From Bacteroidales bacterium (lineage in GTDB: Bacteria; Bacteroidota; Bacteroidia; Bacteroidales; UBA7332): DNA of 64,000 nt. Both the position numbers and the translations under genes were made by a program. The stretch lies in NCBI GenBank assembly GCA_028687995.1, contig JAQTZA010000004.1, positions 1 to 64,000 on the forward strand, given 5' to 3'. The notes beneath the pieces are model-generated. The model did no database searches and was not told the DNA's origin. It was given only the letters and a program-made list of their open reading frames with translations. Positions 26,217 through 35,444 of this stretch are shown here, piece by piece. Within the stretch, counting starts at the first letter, position 1. Each line of letters begins with the position of its first letter.

Positions 26217-29057
26217 ATGAATAATTCTCCATTCAGATTCACTCTCTTGATTCTACTATTTGCGTTCTCCATCTCCAATCTTTTGGCGGGAGTTCCTTCT
26301 GGCTATTATTATTTCGCCAAAAACAAAAAGAAAGCAGAACTCAAAACAGCACTTCACAACTACTCGGAAGCGATGCACTTGTTCGATTATGGTGGTGGAG
26401 CAGGTTTCACTTGGGAAGGCTTTTTCTATACTGACCAAAATGCGGATGGATCTGTGATTGATATGTACTCCGATTCGGTGCGCTATTTCAAGGGATACAG
26501 TGCGGTGGATGGGATGCACATTGAGCATTCGTTTCCAAAAAGTTGGTGGGGTGCTTACAACAACAATGCTTACAAAGATCTGTTTCACCTCTATCCAGCA
26601 GATGGCGTGACTAACTCCACCAAAAATAATCTTCCATTAGGTGAAGTAACCGGCACTCCAGCGTTGGATAATGGTGTAAGCAAGGTGGGCAAAAATGGGT
26701 TCGAAAGTGAATATACTGACAACTGCTTTGAACCGGCAGATGAGTTTAAGGGAGATTTTGCTCGCTCCTACTTCTATATTGCCACGGTGTACGAAAATTT
26801 TGCGCCGCTATGGAGTTCGCCGATGCTAAACAACAACACTTATCCTGTTTGGAAACCTTGGGCATTGGATTTACTCATGAAATGGCATCACCAAGATCCA
26901 GTAAGCGCAAAAGAGTTAGCGCGTATCGAAAAAGTATATGCTATTCAGGGCAATCGAAATCCTTTTATTGATTACCCCGATTTGGCAGACTACATTTGGG
27001 GAAAAGACACAACGAAAGTTTTTCCATTTCCAGAAGAGACAGAGCCGTTTCTAATCACTCCGCGACGAGGAATTTCCATCAATTTTGGTGTCATCCTGCA
27101 AAATGACTCTCGCACACAAACAATCCATATCCAAGGCGCTAACATCGGTTCGGATCTGTTATTCAGCCTCAAAAACAAAAGCACATCGCTCTCTTTATCT
27201 GCTCATACCATCACATCGCAAAATGCGCTCGACGGATACGATTTATCTATTATTTTTGCGCCAAAAACTTCGGGAACAGTTCTCGACACACTAGTAATAC
27301 AAGGTGGTGGATTGGCTGAAAAGATGCAAATCCCCATAAAAGCGCTGGCTTCTACTGATTTCATCACCATTGAACCTACCAATATTTCACCAGTAGGCGG
27401 AAACTTAGAGTGGATATCTGATCCTTTGGCTACAGATTATAAATTAAGTCTCTATCAGGGAGATCAGCAAGCTGGAGAACTTTTCATCGCCAGTTATGTA
27501 GAAGGAAGTAGTTGGAACAAAGCGATTGAGATTTACAATGGCACTGGAAAAACGGTCGATTTATCGAAATATTCACTTCAAAAACAGTCGAATGGAGCCG
27601 GCCCATTTATCTCTAATCTGAAACTTTCGGGATCGCTGGCTAACAACAAAAGTTTCGTAATTGTACACAAAAGCTGTTCGAATGCTGATCTGTTGAGCAA
27701 AGCGCAATTACTAACCGACTCACTATTGAGTTTCAACGGAAATGATGCCGTCGCATTGTTAAGAAGCGGAGTGATCATCGACATGGTGGGCGAAGCGGAT
27801 GCAGGCGCTGACGTAACTTGGGGTTTAGACCTTACACTACAACGCAAAGCAGGCGTGACTCATCCGCTTTCGAAATACAACGCCAAAGAGTGGGATGTTT
27901 TGCCAATAGATGCGTATCCGACTTTGGGAAATCACTTAATTACGTTAGCTCCTTCCTCTAAATATTTATTGCAAAACAGTTTAACGGGGAAAATTACTTC
28001 GTATCCGGTCAATAATCTTTTACCCGAAAACACCTACACCTATCGCGTGGAATCGGTTCGAAGCAATGGAAATGTGGTGGCTCTCAACACCATGCAACTC
28101 CACACATCGGCATTGGAAACACCCGAAATCATGCAAGCGAGCGAAATCACCGACAAGCAATTTACCGCTAATTGGGAAGAGACACTCTATGCAACAGGCT
28201 ATTTGCTCAATGTATTCAAAATGAGTGGGCAAGCAGATACTACCGAAATAGAGGAATTTTCAATGGTGGGTGCCACAGGGAAACCACTACCTTCAGGTTG
28301 GGCAGGAACGGCATCAGGAAACTACACTACAACCACAAGTGCTGGCAAAAATACACCATCCATCGGATTCAAAACCGTAGGAGAAACTTTACAAACCAAA
28401 ACCTATCCACAAGCAGTGTCGAATCTGACGTTTATGTATCGTTTTGCATCAGCATCCGTCGGTTCATCTGTCATTTTGGATGGTTTTAGTAATGGTAAAT
28501 GGGTGCGTATTGATAGCATTCCGTATAAAAATACCACCAAAACGAATCCAAACTATCCATTCAGTAAAGCGCAAGCATTCAATCAATTTCAATTTACATA
28601 CAAAAAAGCGGGTTCAGGCAATCTTTCACTCGACGATGTGCAAGCTACTTATGGAAATCAGGATACCACATACATAGAAAAGGATAAAGCAACGTCGGGT
28701 AGCTCAGTTGTTATCTCTAATCTGAATGAGAATAGCACCTATTTTTATCAAGTGAGAGCGACGTTGGGAAGTGCAAAATCGAATCCTTCAGAACTAATGA
28801 TGGTGCACACGCCTTTGAGTAATGCGATTCATACATCTCACACATATTCAACAAAAGTAACTGCAAACAGCGAGCGTATCGCTATCCTGGGTTTATCGGG
28901 TGATGAAATTATCAGCATCTATACGACAACTGGATCTCTATTGCATCAAGTGAGGGCTAATGATTCAAGGATGGAGATTTCGATTCGTAGAAATGGCATA
29001 TTCTTAGTGAGAGTTGAGCGCAAAGAAAATATGCAGATGTTTAAAGTGGTGAAATAA
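26217..29057 (+). CDS. Secreted endonuclease I with lamin-tail, Fn3-like and T9SS domains
   Basis: A 946-residue secreted nuclease. A signal peptide of about 24 residues is followed by an endonuclease I domain (about 25-270) with the active-site segment GMHIEHSFPKSWWG (His101/His104 region) and DLFHLYPADG. Next are a beta-sandwich of about 100 residues, a lamin-tail-like domain (EGSSWNKAIEIYNGTGKTVDL, about 428-510), two Fn3-like regions, and a C-terminal T9SS type A sorting domain (ISIYTTTGSLLHQV ... FLVRVERKE). It should be exported by T9SS and either released or anchored at the surface, where it would degrade DNA or RNA for nutrients. It is a single gene with a strong terminator. The 247-bp gap upstream is AT-rich with no clear -7 box. 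Confidence 0.9.
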   Translation: MNNSPFRFTLLILLFAFSISNLLAGVPSGYYYFAKNKKKAELKTALHNYSEAMHLFDYGGGAGFTWEGFFYTDQNADGSVIDMYSDSVRYFKGYSAVDGMHIEHSFPKSWWGAYNNNAYKDLFHLYPADGVTNSTKNNLPLGEVTGTPALDNGVSKVGKNGFESEYTDNCFEPADEFKGDFARSYFYIATVYENFAPLWSSPMLNNNTYPVWKPWALDLLMKWHHQDPVSAKELARIEKVYAIQGNRNPFIDYPDLADYIWGKDTTKVFPFPEETEPFLITPRRGISINFGVILQNDSRTQTIHIQGANIGSDLLFSLKNKSTSLSLSAHTITSQNALDGYDLSIIFAPKTSGTVLDTLVIQGGGLAEKMQIPIKALASTDFITIEPTNISPVGGNLEWISDPLATDYKLSLYQGDQQAGELFIASYVEGSSWNKAIEIYNGTGKTVDLSKYSLQKQSNGAGPFISNLKLSGSLANNKSFVIVHKSCSNADLLSKAQLLTDSLLSFNGNDAVALLRSGVIIDMVGEADAGADVTWGLDLTLQRKAGVTHPLSKYNAKEWDVLPIDAYPTLGNHLITLAPSSKYLLQNSLTGKITSYPVNNLLPENTYTYRVESVRSNGNVVALNTMQLHTSALETPEIMQASEITDKQFTANWEETLYATGYLLNVFKMSGQADTTEIEEFSMVGATGKPLPSGWAGTASGNYTTTTSAGKNTPSIGFKTVGETLQTKTYPQAVSNLTFMYRFASASVGSSVILDGFSNGKWVRIDSIPYKNTTKTNPNYPFSKAQAFNQFQFTYKKAGSGNLSLDDVQATYGNQDTTYIEKDKATSGSSVVISNLNENSTYFYQVRATLGSAKSNPSELMMVHTPLSNAIHTSHTYSTKVTANSERIAILGLSGDEIISIYTTTGSLLHQVRANDSRMEISIRRNGIFLVRVERKENMQMFKVVK

Positions 29058-29074
29058 AGAGACACGCAAGTAAT

Positions 29075-29113
29075 AAAAGAAGGTTCAACGGAAATCCGTT
29101 GAACCTTCTTTTT
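29075..29113 (+). terminator. Terminator of the endonuclease gene
   Basis: The perfect 17-bp arms AAAAGAAGGTTCAACGG and CCGTTGAACCTTCTTTT have a 4-nt loop, and a T-run follows. Confidence 0.93.
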
Positions 29114-29124
29114 GTTGTAGAATA

Positions 29125-29310
29125 TTCTCCCGAGGTCAGTTTACGATTCTACATTTTCTAGATCATTCTCCCGTGGTCGGTTGAAGGTTCTAGATTTTCT
29201 AGATTGTTCTCCCAAGGTCAGTTGAAGATTCTAGATTTTCTAGATTGTTCTCCCAAGGTCGTTTGGAGGTTCTACGTTTTCTAGAAGGTTCTCCTGTTGT
29301 AGTTTAAACG
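29125..29310. repeat. 41-bp tandem repeat array (five units)
   Basis: Five units begin with TTCTCC at 29125, 29166, 29207, 29248 and 29289, exactly 41 bp apart. The last unit is partial. Each unit has the core GGTC(A/G)GTT, then a (T)TCTA(G/C) ... TTTTCTAGA segment. Units 2 and 3 are closest to each other. The array fills the gap between the endonuclease terminator and the globin stop codon, and has no spacers. Confidence 0.9.
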
Positions 29311-29312
29311 TT

Positions 29313-29786
29313 TTATCGTTTCGGTAACTGGAACCCAGTGACAAAACCGGTTTGCTTGGAAGGAGTATTGACCATCCAGTTTGAGAAGACATTGACATAG
29401 TTCCAAAAAGAGATAATGAGCTCATCTGCAATATCGAGTTCGAGAATGGCTTGTCGGTAGCATTCGAGCCAGGTGATGCGACCTTCGGGGGTGATGGCAA
29501 ACGGTTGATGACGGTTAGAGAGCATCGGACGGCCACGGTTTTGATTGAAATGTTGGGGACCGCCACAAATCTGAATCACGAAATCGGAAGATCGTAACTT
29601 GGCATGCTCCAACTCCTCAGGATCAGTCGGAAAAAGGTGTTTAATATCGCTTTGTACCAGCAGATCATAGTGTTTGCTGACCAATTTTCGAGCACCCTCT
29701 TCGCCAATGGCTTGAAGAAATTCGGGTACAGGAAGTACAGCTTGTGGGCGTTCGCCAAAGGCGTAGGAATTTATTTTCAGTTCCAT
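29313..29786 (-). CDS. Truncated haemoglobin, group II-like
   Basis: A 157-residue globin with a two-over-two fold. The proximal haem histidine is His93 in SNRHQPFAI, preceded by the typical GGP ... GRPML segment. Trp106 (RITWLECY) corresponds to the conserved G8 tryptophan of group II (trHbO). Such globins bind oxygen or nitric oxide and are thought to act in detoxification. The start lies 2 bp from a perfect 12-bp inverted repeat. Residues after about 130 form a tail beyond the usual globin. Confidence 0.9.
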   Translation of the reverse strand: MELKINSYAFGERPQAVLPVPEFLQAIGEEGARKLVSKHYDLLVQSDIKHLFPTDPEELEHAKLRSSDFVIQICGGPQHFNQNRGRPMLSNRHQPFAITPEGRITWLECYRQAILELDIADELIISFWNYVNVFSNWMVNTPSKQTGFVTGFQLPKR

Positions 29787-29788
29787 TG

Positions 29789-29819
29789 TTTACTTGTTTT
29801 GGTCTGTAAAACAAGTAAA
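29789..29819. promoter_or_regulatory. Perfect inverted repeat at the globin start
   Basis: TTTACTTGTTTT (29789-29800) and AAAACAAGTAAA (29808-29819) are perfect complements around a 7-nt centre. The repeat lies 2 bp upstream of the globin ATG on the minus strand, so it could be an operator or a leader hairpin covering the ribosome-binding region. Confidence 0.6.
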
Positions 29820-30187
29820 GGGGGGGGATTGTTTAGGTTTCGGTACGGCAATCTCTAATTCTTCCATGGAATAACAAATTCTTCTATGGAATATATATAC
29901 GCCTTCGGCGGGACTTACTTTTTTTCACGCAAAAAAAAGTAAGCAAAAAATGCTTCATCGAAAAAAACTCGCTCGCTCGTCCATACAACATTTGCTTACT
30001 TTGCTTGAAGTCGTGAATGGACTACTCACTTCCGCTTCTCGGAATCTAGGATCTACAGCTTTTCGATAGTCTGGTATTTATGTTTGTCCCCGCTGGGACT
30101 AACGATCTATTTGTTGTGGCAATATTAAAGCTGCTTTAAAAAAAATATTAATTTATCATCAGTTTCAAACTAATGATAAAAAATTTC
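29820..30187. repeat. Gene-free interval with repetitive sequence
   Basis: This stretch between the globin and helicase genes has no credible gene. It holds a G-run (about 29820-29828), a duplicated ATTCTTC-ATGGAATA segment, and an imperfect inverted repeat CTTACTTTTTTT / AAAAAAAAGTAAG (29914-29943). The layout resembles dispersed intergenic repeats seen in this phylum. No promoter box was recognised. Confidence 0.55.
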
Positions 30188-31558
30188 TTACTCTTTAATC
30201 CACAACTTCAGATTTCGGTGAGAAAGCTTGATTCCTTTCAGATTCAGGAAGATTTGCTGCTCGTATTTCTGAGAAACCACAAAATGCGAATGCTCGTCAT
30301 CGACCACTATGCCGCTGATATTGGCAGCATCCATTCCAGCCTCTTCCACCAGATATTCTTTTAGGCTCTTATCGTCGAAGCCTTGCACATAGCCCATATT
30401 GAGGTAAATGGTAATCGATGGACTCGGTTGTTTATCGACTTTCACAGACACGTGTAACTCCGAAAATTGAATATCTAACTTCTCTTCCAGCTGTTTAATC
30501 TCTCGCATCTCCTCTTGTCGGACGAAACAGATTGAATCTCCCGTTTGTCCGGCACGAGCGGTGCGACCGCTGCGGTGAGTATATTGTTCCGGTTTTTCAG
30601 GCAAATCGTAATGCACAATGTAATCGAGATCTTTCACATCGAGACCACGCGCGGCAATATCAGTGGCGACCAGCAGATTAATCCGGTTTTTCTTGAACCC
30701 ACGCATCACCTTTTCGCGCATCTCTTGGTTTAGATTTCCGTGAATGGCATCGGCAGTGACGGCAAAACCCGCCAACTGTTTCGCCAATCGCTTGGCATCG
30801 AGTTTCGTTTGGCAGAATACGATTCCGCGCTGTTCTTTTCGCTCCAGAAGATACGATTTTAGCACCTCCAATTTCTGACCTTTGGGATAAATTGTAAAGT
30901 GATGTGTGATGTTTTCATTGACCTTTTCGCTCGCATTGATGCGGATTTCCACAAAATCGGATTGCAAATAGTCGTGGATCAACTGCTTCACATCCGCTGG
31001 CATCGTAGCCGTAAAAAGCAGTTTTCGAATCTGTTTCGGACATTGCTCCAACACTCGGTCTATTTCGTCTTTGAAACCCATGTTGATCATCTCGTCAGCC
31101 TCGTCCATCACCACGTAGCGAAGATGTGCTAAAGTCAGCGCATTCCGTTCGAGCAAATCAAGCAAGCGACCGGGAGTGGCCACCACCACGTGTGTCGAAC
31201 GTTTCAGTTTAGCCATCTGCTCCGCAATCGGCGAACCACCATACACCGCTTCGGTAAAAACCCGCGGCATAAATTTCGAGAATAGAAAGAATTCGCGTGC
31301 CACCTGTTGCCCCAACTCTCGTGTTGGCACAAGCACTAATGCTTGAATATGAGAAGATTTCAGATCGATATTTTGTAGAATAGGCAAACAAAATGCAGCA
31401 GTTTTCCCAGTTCCCGTTTGAGCAATGGCCACTAAATCGCGGTTGTTTTGAAGAATATGCGGAATCGCTTTGGTTTGAATATCGGTGGGTCGAGTAATTT
31501 TATTGGCTTCGAGCGCTCGAACAATCGGCTCATCTATTCCTAATTGGGAGAATGTCAT
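30188..31558 (-). CDS. DEAD-box RNA helicase with DbpA-like RNA-binding domain
   Basis: A 456-residue ATP-dependent RNA helicase. Motifs: Q motif (GIDEPIVRALEANKITRPTDIQ), Walker A AQTGTGKT (46-53), DEAD (152-155), FTATMP in place of the usual SAT motif, and the C-terminal HRSGRTARAGQTG. The last about 75 residues (INLNMGYVQGFDDKSL in related form) match the DbpA RNA-binding domain, which targets 23S rRNA hairpin 92 in DbpA. A role in large-subunit assembly is likely. Own promoter at 31607. Confidence 0.92.
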   Translation of the reverse strand: MTFSQLGIDEPIVRALEANKITRPTDIQTKAIPHILQNNRDLVAIAQTGTGKTAAFCLPILQNIDLKSSHIQALVLVPTRELGQQVAREFFLFSKFMPRVFTEAVYGGSPIAEQMAKLKRSTHVVVATPGRLLDLLERNALTLAHLRYVVMDEADEMINMGFKDEIDRVLEQCPKQIRKLLFTATMPADVKQLIHDYLQSDFVEIRINASEKVNENITHHFTIYPKGQKLEVLKSYLLERKEQRGIVFCQTKLDAKRLAKQLAGFAVTADAIHGNLNQEMREKVMRGFKKNRINLLVATDIAARGLDVKDLDYIVHYDLPEKPEQYTHRSGRTARAGQTGDSICFVRQEEMREIKQLEEKLDIQFSELHVSVKVDKQPSPSITIYLNMGYVQGFDDKSLKEYLVEEAGMDAANISGIVVDDEHSHFVVSQKYEQQIFLNLKGIKLSHRNLKLWIKE

Positions 31559-31606
31559 TTTGAATACCTGTTTAATTTATAAATCCTCATTTTGAGCATT
31601 TTGCGT

Positions 31607-31614
31607 CAAAGGTA
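31607..31614 (-). promoter_or_regulatory. -7 promoter box for the DEAD-box helicase
   Basis: TACCTTTG on the minus strand, 48 bp before the start codon, fits TAnnTTTG. Confidence 0.5.
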
Positions 31615-31660
31615 TTCATTTTTCGGGGGAGTAGGAAATGAATCGGATATTCAGACACAA

Positions 31661-31688
31661 AAACGGGGCAGATTGCTCCGCCCCATTT
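31661..31688 (-). terminator. Terminator of the surface-protein run
   Basis: GGGGC and GCCCC (plus flanking pairs) form a stem with a 10-nt loop, followed on the minus strand by five T residues. It closes the gene at 31724 and separates it from the helicase promoter. Confidence 0.75.
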
Positions 31689-31723
31689 CACTCAATTTAC
31701 ACTTAACCCTCAACCAAAAATTA

Positions 31724-32908
31724 CTATTCTTTGACGATTCTCGCAACTCTGCTGTGCCCGTTTGTCTCTTTTACGGTCAGCAGATATACTCCTTTATCAA
31801 CAGTGCTCAAATCAATTTTATTGTCGGAAATTGAATTTCTTCTTACTACTTTTCCCGACAGATCGGTGATGAGGTATGACTCAAATTCTGCTCCAGAAAG
31901 TTTCACTTCATTACGACACGGATTTGGATATGTCTTTAATTGATTATCAGAGAAAGTCTTGTCAATGCCGGAAGTGAGATCACCGTATCTGTAAATATCC
32001 GACATGCCGTAAATATAGACGTTCGAATTTGCAACCATCATACTGGTTACAGACATCATCAGGCTGGCGGGCATTAGTAGTGAAAAGGTCAAGCCATCGT
32101 CGGTGCTTTTGTAGGTTGAGCCGAGTATCGTGTATGCAATCACCTCATTCCCTGAATATAACATCGATTTGGTGTTGGCCGGAATGGTTGAATTAATCTG
32201 TTGCCACGTCACTCCATTATCGGTCGATCTGCAGACGATTGAAGGGGAGGAATAGTAAAAAGCCAGTAGCGTACCATCGGTCGATTTGCTGATGCAACTG
32301 TAAGGTAGCTTCAAATTCGATGGCAGAGTGGCGTTTGTCCACGATTCACAATCGTCGGTGCTATAGGCAATGCCACCATTGTGAGTAGTTACCACATTCC
32401 CATTATTTGCAAAAACATACGTAATAAACATCCCACCAATATTATTGCTCGCTACCCACGACACGCCTTTGTCCGTAGAATAATAGTATTGAGAACTTGC
32501 CTCCATATACCATTTGCCACTTTTAGCGCGGACAATGGGTGTTTGTGCTGATAATGTTTCGTTTTGAATGGTAAAAGTTGCCCCGAAATCGGTTGACTTT
32601 TTCAGGTTCTTCATGGCTAAATCATGAATATACAAAACATCATCTTCCCAAAACATAACTTGTCCTCCAATATTTCTTACGGTCGGATTTACCTGCCAGG
32701 TAGCCCCATAGTCGTGCGATGTGGTGTAACTTGCAATTCCCTTCATATCTGAACTGTAGGAACTCAAATTCTTGCCATTATCGGAAACGGCAAGATTTGC
32801 GTACGTTTCGTAACTGCTTTTTGGAGGATTTAGGCTTGTCCATTGGGCATTCGCCGGATAACTTGCGAACAGCATCGCTGATAAAAATAGGAAGTAGATT
32901 TTTTTCAT
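31724..32908 (-). CDS. T9SS-exported beta-propeller (BNR-like) protein
   Basis: A 394-residue secreted protein. After a signal peptide (MKKIYFLFLSAMLFASYPANA) come several sialidase-type BNR repeats with S-x-D-x-G-x-(S/T)-W patterns, for example SHDYGATWQ, STDKGVSWV, STDDCESWT, STDNGVTWQ. The C-terminal domain is a T9SS type A sorting signal (LKTYPNPCRNEVKL ... GVYLLTVKETNGH). It lies 26 bp downstream of the small exported protein at 32935 and probably shares its transcript. It has no visible catalytic residues, so it is more likely a binding or structural surface protein. Confidence 0.82.
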   Translation of the reverse strand: MKKIYFLFLSAMLFASYPANAQWTSLNPPKSSYETYANLAVSDNGKNLSSYSSDMKGIASYTTSHDYGATWQVNPTVRNIGGQVMFWEDDVLYIHDLAMKNLKKSTDFGATFTIQNETLSAQTPIVRAKSGKWYMEASSQYYYSTDKGVSWVASNNIGGMFITYVFANNGNVVTTHNGGIAYSTDDCESWTNATLPSNLKLPYSCISKSTDGTLLAFYYSSPSIVCRSTDNGVTWQQINSTIPANTKSMLYSGNEVIAYTILGSTYKSTDDGLTFSLLMPASLMMSVTSMMVANSNVYIYGMSDIYRYGDLTSGIDKTFSDNQLKTYPNPCRNEVKLSGAEFESYLITDLSGKVVRRNSISDNKIDLSTVDKGVYLLTVKETNGHSRVARIVKE

Positions 32909-32934
32909 CTTAAAGTTTTTAAGTGGTAATTATT

Positions 32935-33423
32935 TTACTTGATAAGTCCCGCCGAATCGAGCGTAATCGCATAGATATAGGTTAGTCGATACATCTCCAA
33001 CGCACTGAACAGCGATTTCTCGGTAAAGCCATCCTTTATCCAGAAGTAATACCGAAACTCGATTTTGGATTTCTCCGGGATATAGCCGGCTTTGACGAAA
33101 TTAGTTTTCGAATTGATGTCCGATACCAGATTCTTGGCTTTGATGGAATCAGTTCCTTCCACAAAATCATTGCTATTATTCATCATAATATAGTCTTTTT
33201 CGCTGCTGATATCGAGGTACATAGATATGGGATAAGCACCCCCGGTTTTCACCAAAAGGTACGAGTCGTGTTTTTCAAGAACCGCAATTCCTTGGTTTTT
33301 GCACAGTGTTTCCAACAGATCGGGAGTCATGTTTTCCGATTGAACGACTGCTTGAGCAAAGGAGAATAGCGGAAGAATGCTTAAGAGGCAAATGAATGCG
33401 AGTTTTGATGTTGTTGTCTTCAT
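32935..33423 (-). CDS. Exported protein of unknown function
   Basis: A 162-residue protein with a signal peptide (MKTTTSKLAFICLLSILPLFSFAQA). I do not recognise the mature domain. It is mixed alpha/beta with no cysteine pair except one Cys in the N-terminal ETLCKNQGI segment. It lies between the TPR/barrel protein at 33469 (45-bp gap) and the BNR-like T9SS protein at 31724 (26-bp gap), all in one direction, suggesting a three-gene operon of envelope proteins. Confidence 0.75.
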   Translation of the reverse strand: MKTTTSKLAFICLLSILPLFSFAQAVVQSENMTPDLLETLCKNQGIAVLEKHDSYLLVKTGGAYPISMYLDISSEKDYIMMNNSNDFVEGTDSIKAKNLVSDINSKTNFVKAGYIPEKSKIEFRYYFWIKDGFTEKSLFSALEMYRLTYIYAITLDSAGLIK

Positions 33424-33468
33424 AATGGTTGTTTTAGAGTGTGAATCACTGTGCCAATGATGCGATGA

Positions 33469-35268
33469 TTATTTAAACCCTGGCCCAAGATTGAGTCCTA
33501 CAGAAAGTCCGAGACGCATAATGAGACCGAAATAATTCTTTTTACGATTGGCGATAATCGGATTATTGATGGTGTAGCCTGTGAGATCGTTTGCGTTACC
33601 TCTATCGAACGTACTGTAGTTTGCGCCAACGCCAGCATAAAAATCGATTCCGAATACTTTATTCAACCCCATTACACCAAAGTTCAACATCCCGATGTAT
33701 TGTTTCACAGTGGGCGCAAACATTTGATACGAAAAAGCTTTCGTCGAATTGTCGGTTAACATCACCGAATAGGGTTCAAACTTCTTATCGCAGTATCCGG
33801 CAATAATCCCCCAATAACCGTGTGAACTTTTCGTAAAGAATTTGGGTTGAATGTGAGCGTAATACCCATTCCACTTAGAGATATCGCTACTACTTGCATT
33901 TATACTGCGAGTATTCAGATCGTAGGTATTCTCCCTTTTTCTATTGATATTCAGATAGGATACCTCCAATGCAAATCGACGGTACGTGACGTTGACAACA
34001 CCGCCATAATTATGATTCAGCGCAGAGATGGCGTAGATGCCGGAATACAGATTGATATTGTTTTTCTCTCTGAGGGCTCTTCTGCGAGCCTCTTTCTCTT
34101 GACGGATTCGTTCGTCGAGACACAATTTCGCCTTTGTTTGCCACACGGCCTCTTTTTGCGGCTGACTCCAGAAGTTGTATAAGTGAGCAATCTCGCTACA
34201 TTTTTCACAATCGTTACCCGCCGAATTGAGCGCAGCCATCTGATTGACAGATTTTACACCGACGGCGAAGGCTTTTGTTTTGTCCTTCTCCAGCATCGAT
34301 TTTGCGTAGTTTTGAGCATCATTGGCAAACGTGACGGCGGATAAATCAGTGAGTGGCACACTGTTCGAGTTCAAATTGGTATCGTCATACAATCTCGTAT
34401 AAACCAAATCGAAAAGCGACAACACGCGTTTGTCTTGGGTTAATTGATCAGCGGCAAGGGATGCCACAATGGCGCATCGAGAAAGGATTTGCGGAGTGGC
34501 AGTGGTTTTCTTACCCTCGTCCAATATGCGCTGAATGGGGTCGTAGTCGGTGCTGTATTTCTGTTCGTCTGCCTCTTTTCGAAAAGAAGAAGGCAAGAGC
34601 AAATAATTACGGTATAGCTCGCAAAGATTGTTGGCGTAATGCTCGTCGGTGTCTGTTACTACATTTGCACCTCTTAACGAGATCAGATTCAAATATGCAT
34701 AGTACTTGTAGTCTGCAGAAGCTACACCTGTCTGAATGCAGTTAGAAAAGGCGTCGTAGGCCTCTTTGTATTTCTTAAAATCGTAGCACGCTAAGCCTTT
34801 CGCATAATAGTAATCGGACTGCAATTTGAGGAATGAGTTCCAAGTGAGCGAGTATGATTTATCAGAATAACTATATGTCAATGGAAAATCAGATTCGATG
34901 TAGAGCGCAAAAGTCGCCTCTAAAGGCTTGAGTGCCTTGTATGCCAATTCTACATTCTTCCGTTTACGTAGCACGTTGGCGTAAAAGACAAAGTCGTTGG
35001 CTACAAAATAAAGTGCAGAAAGATACTCTTGATGCGTGCCATTCTTTTTCACCAGATCCAGCATATCCTGACACTCGCCCAACAGGTTATCGATTTTGGC
35101 AAACGTCGCCTCGTCGTACGTTTTATTCCCGGATACTATTTTCTCAATCGCTTCAGATTTCGTTCGGATGCTGGTAATGTTATCTCCTTCGTTTTGCGAA
35201 AAAAGTGTCGTTGACATTGTCAAACAGAGACATATTACGAACGTGATTTTTGTAGATTTCTTCATCAT
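33469..35268 (-). CDS. TPR-containing outer-membrane barrel-like protein
   Basis: A 599-residue exported protein (signal peptide MMKKSTKITFVICLCLTMSTTLFSQ). The middle contains helical repeats, with a TPR-like unit YAKGLACYDFKKYKEAYDAF near residue 155. The C-terminal about 190 residues show the alternating, aromatic-rich pattern of a beta-barrel or surface sheet (VTYRRFALEVSYLNINRKRE ... KNYFGLIMRLGLSVGLNLG). This suggests a soluble helical domain joined to an outer-membrane barrel. The family is not recognised. First gene of the 35268-31724 unit. Confidence 0.7.
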   Translation of the reverse strand: MMKKSTKITFVICLCLTMSTTLFSQNEGDNITSIRTKSEAIEKIVSGNKTYDEATFAKIDNLLGECQDMLDLVKKNGTHQEYLSALYFVANDFVFYANVLRKRKNVELAYKALKPLEATFALYIESDFPLTYSYSDKSYSLTWNSFLKLQSDYYYAKGLACYDFKKYKEAYDAFSNCIQTGVASADYKYYAYLNLISLRGANVVTDTDEHYANNLCELYRNYLLLPSSFRKEADEQKYSTDYDPIQRILDEGKKTTATPQILSRCAIVASLAADQLTQDKRVLSLFDLVYTRLYDDTNLNSNSVPLTDLSAVTFANDAQNYAKSMLEKDKTKAFAVGVKSVNQMAALNSAGNDCEKCSEIAHLYNFWSQPQKEAVWQTKAKLCLDERIRQEKEARRRALREKNNINLYSGIYAISALNHNYGGVVNVTYRRFALEVSYLNINRKRENTYDLNTRSINASSSDISKWNGYYAHIQPKFFTKSSHGYWGIIAGYCDKKFEPYSVMLTDNSTKAFSYQMFAPTVKQYIGMLNFGVMGLNKVFGIDFYAGVGANYSTFDRGNANDLTGYTINNPIIANRKKNYFGLIMRLGLSVGLNLGPGFK

Positions 35269-35297
35269 TCTTTGCTTTTAAGTAATGTATTTACTTT

Positions 35298-35412
35298 GCC
35301 CCTAAATCCCCTGAAGGGGACTTTTATATTCTACTGTAAAAATTTGTTTATCAATGATTGACTTTTCAAAATATCACCTCATCAAAAAGTCCCCTTCAGG
35401 GGATTTAGGGGC
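35298..35412. repeat. 28-bp perfect inverted repeat with 59-nt centre
   Basis: The left arm 35298-35325 (starting GCCCCTAAATCCCC) is perfectly complementary to the right arm 35385-35412 (ending GGATTTAGGGGC). Each arm itself contains the small palindrome CCCCTGAAGGGG. The centre is 59 nt of AT-rich sequence. It separates the lipoprotein gene from the TPR/barrel gene on the same strand. It could act as a transcriptional stop or be a small mobile repeat. Confidence 0.85.
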
Positions 35413-35444
35413 TATTGAAAACAACATTATATTTGTCTCATTTC

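Noticed and set aside
29125..29310. CRISPR array
   Set aside because: The units are contiguous without unique spacers and there are no cas genes nearby.
29914..29943. Terminator for the globin or helicase gene
   Set aside because: It lies upstream of the globin gene and downstream of the helicase only at a distance of about 250 bp, and the stem is almost purely A/T.
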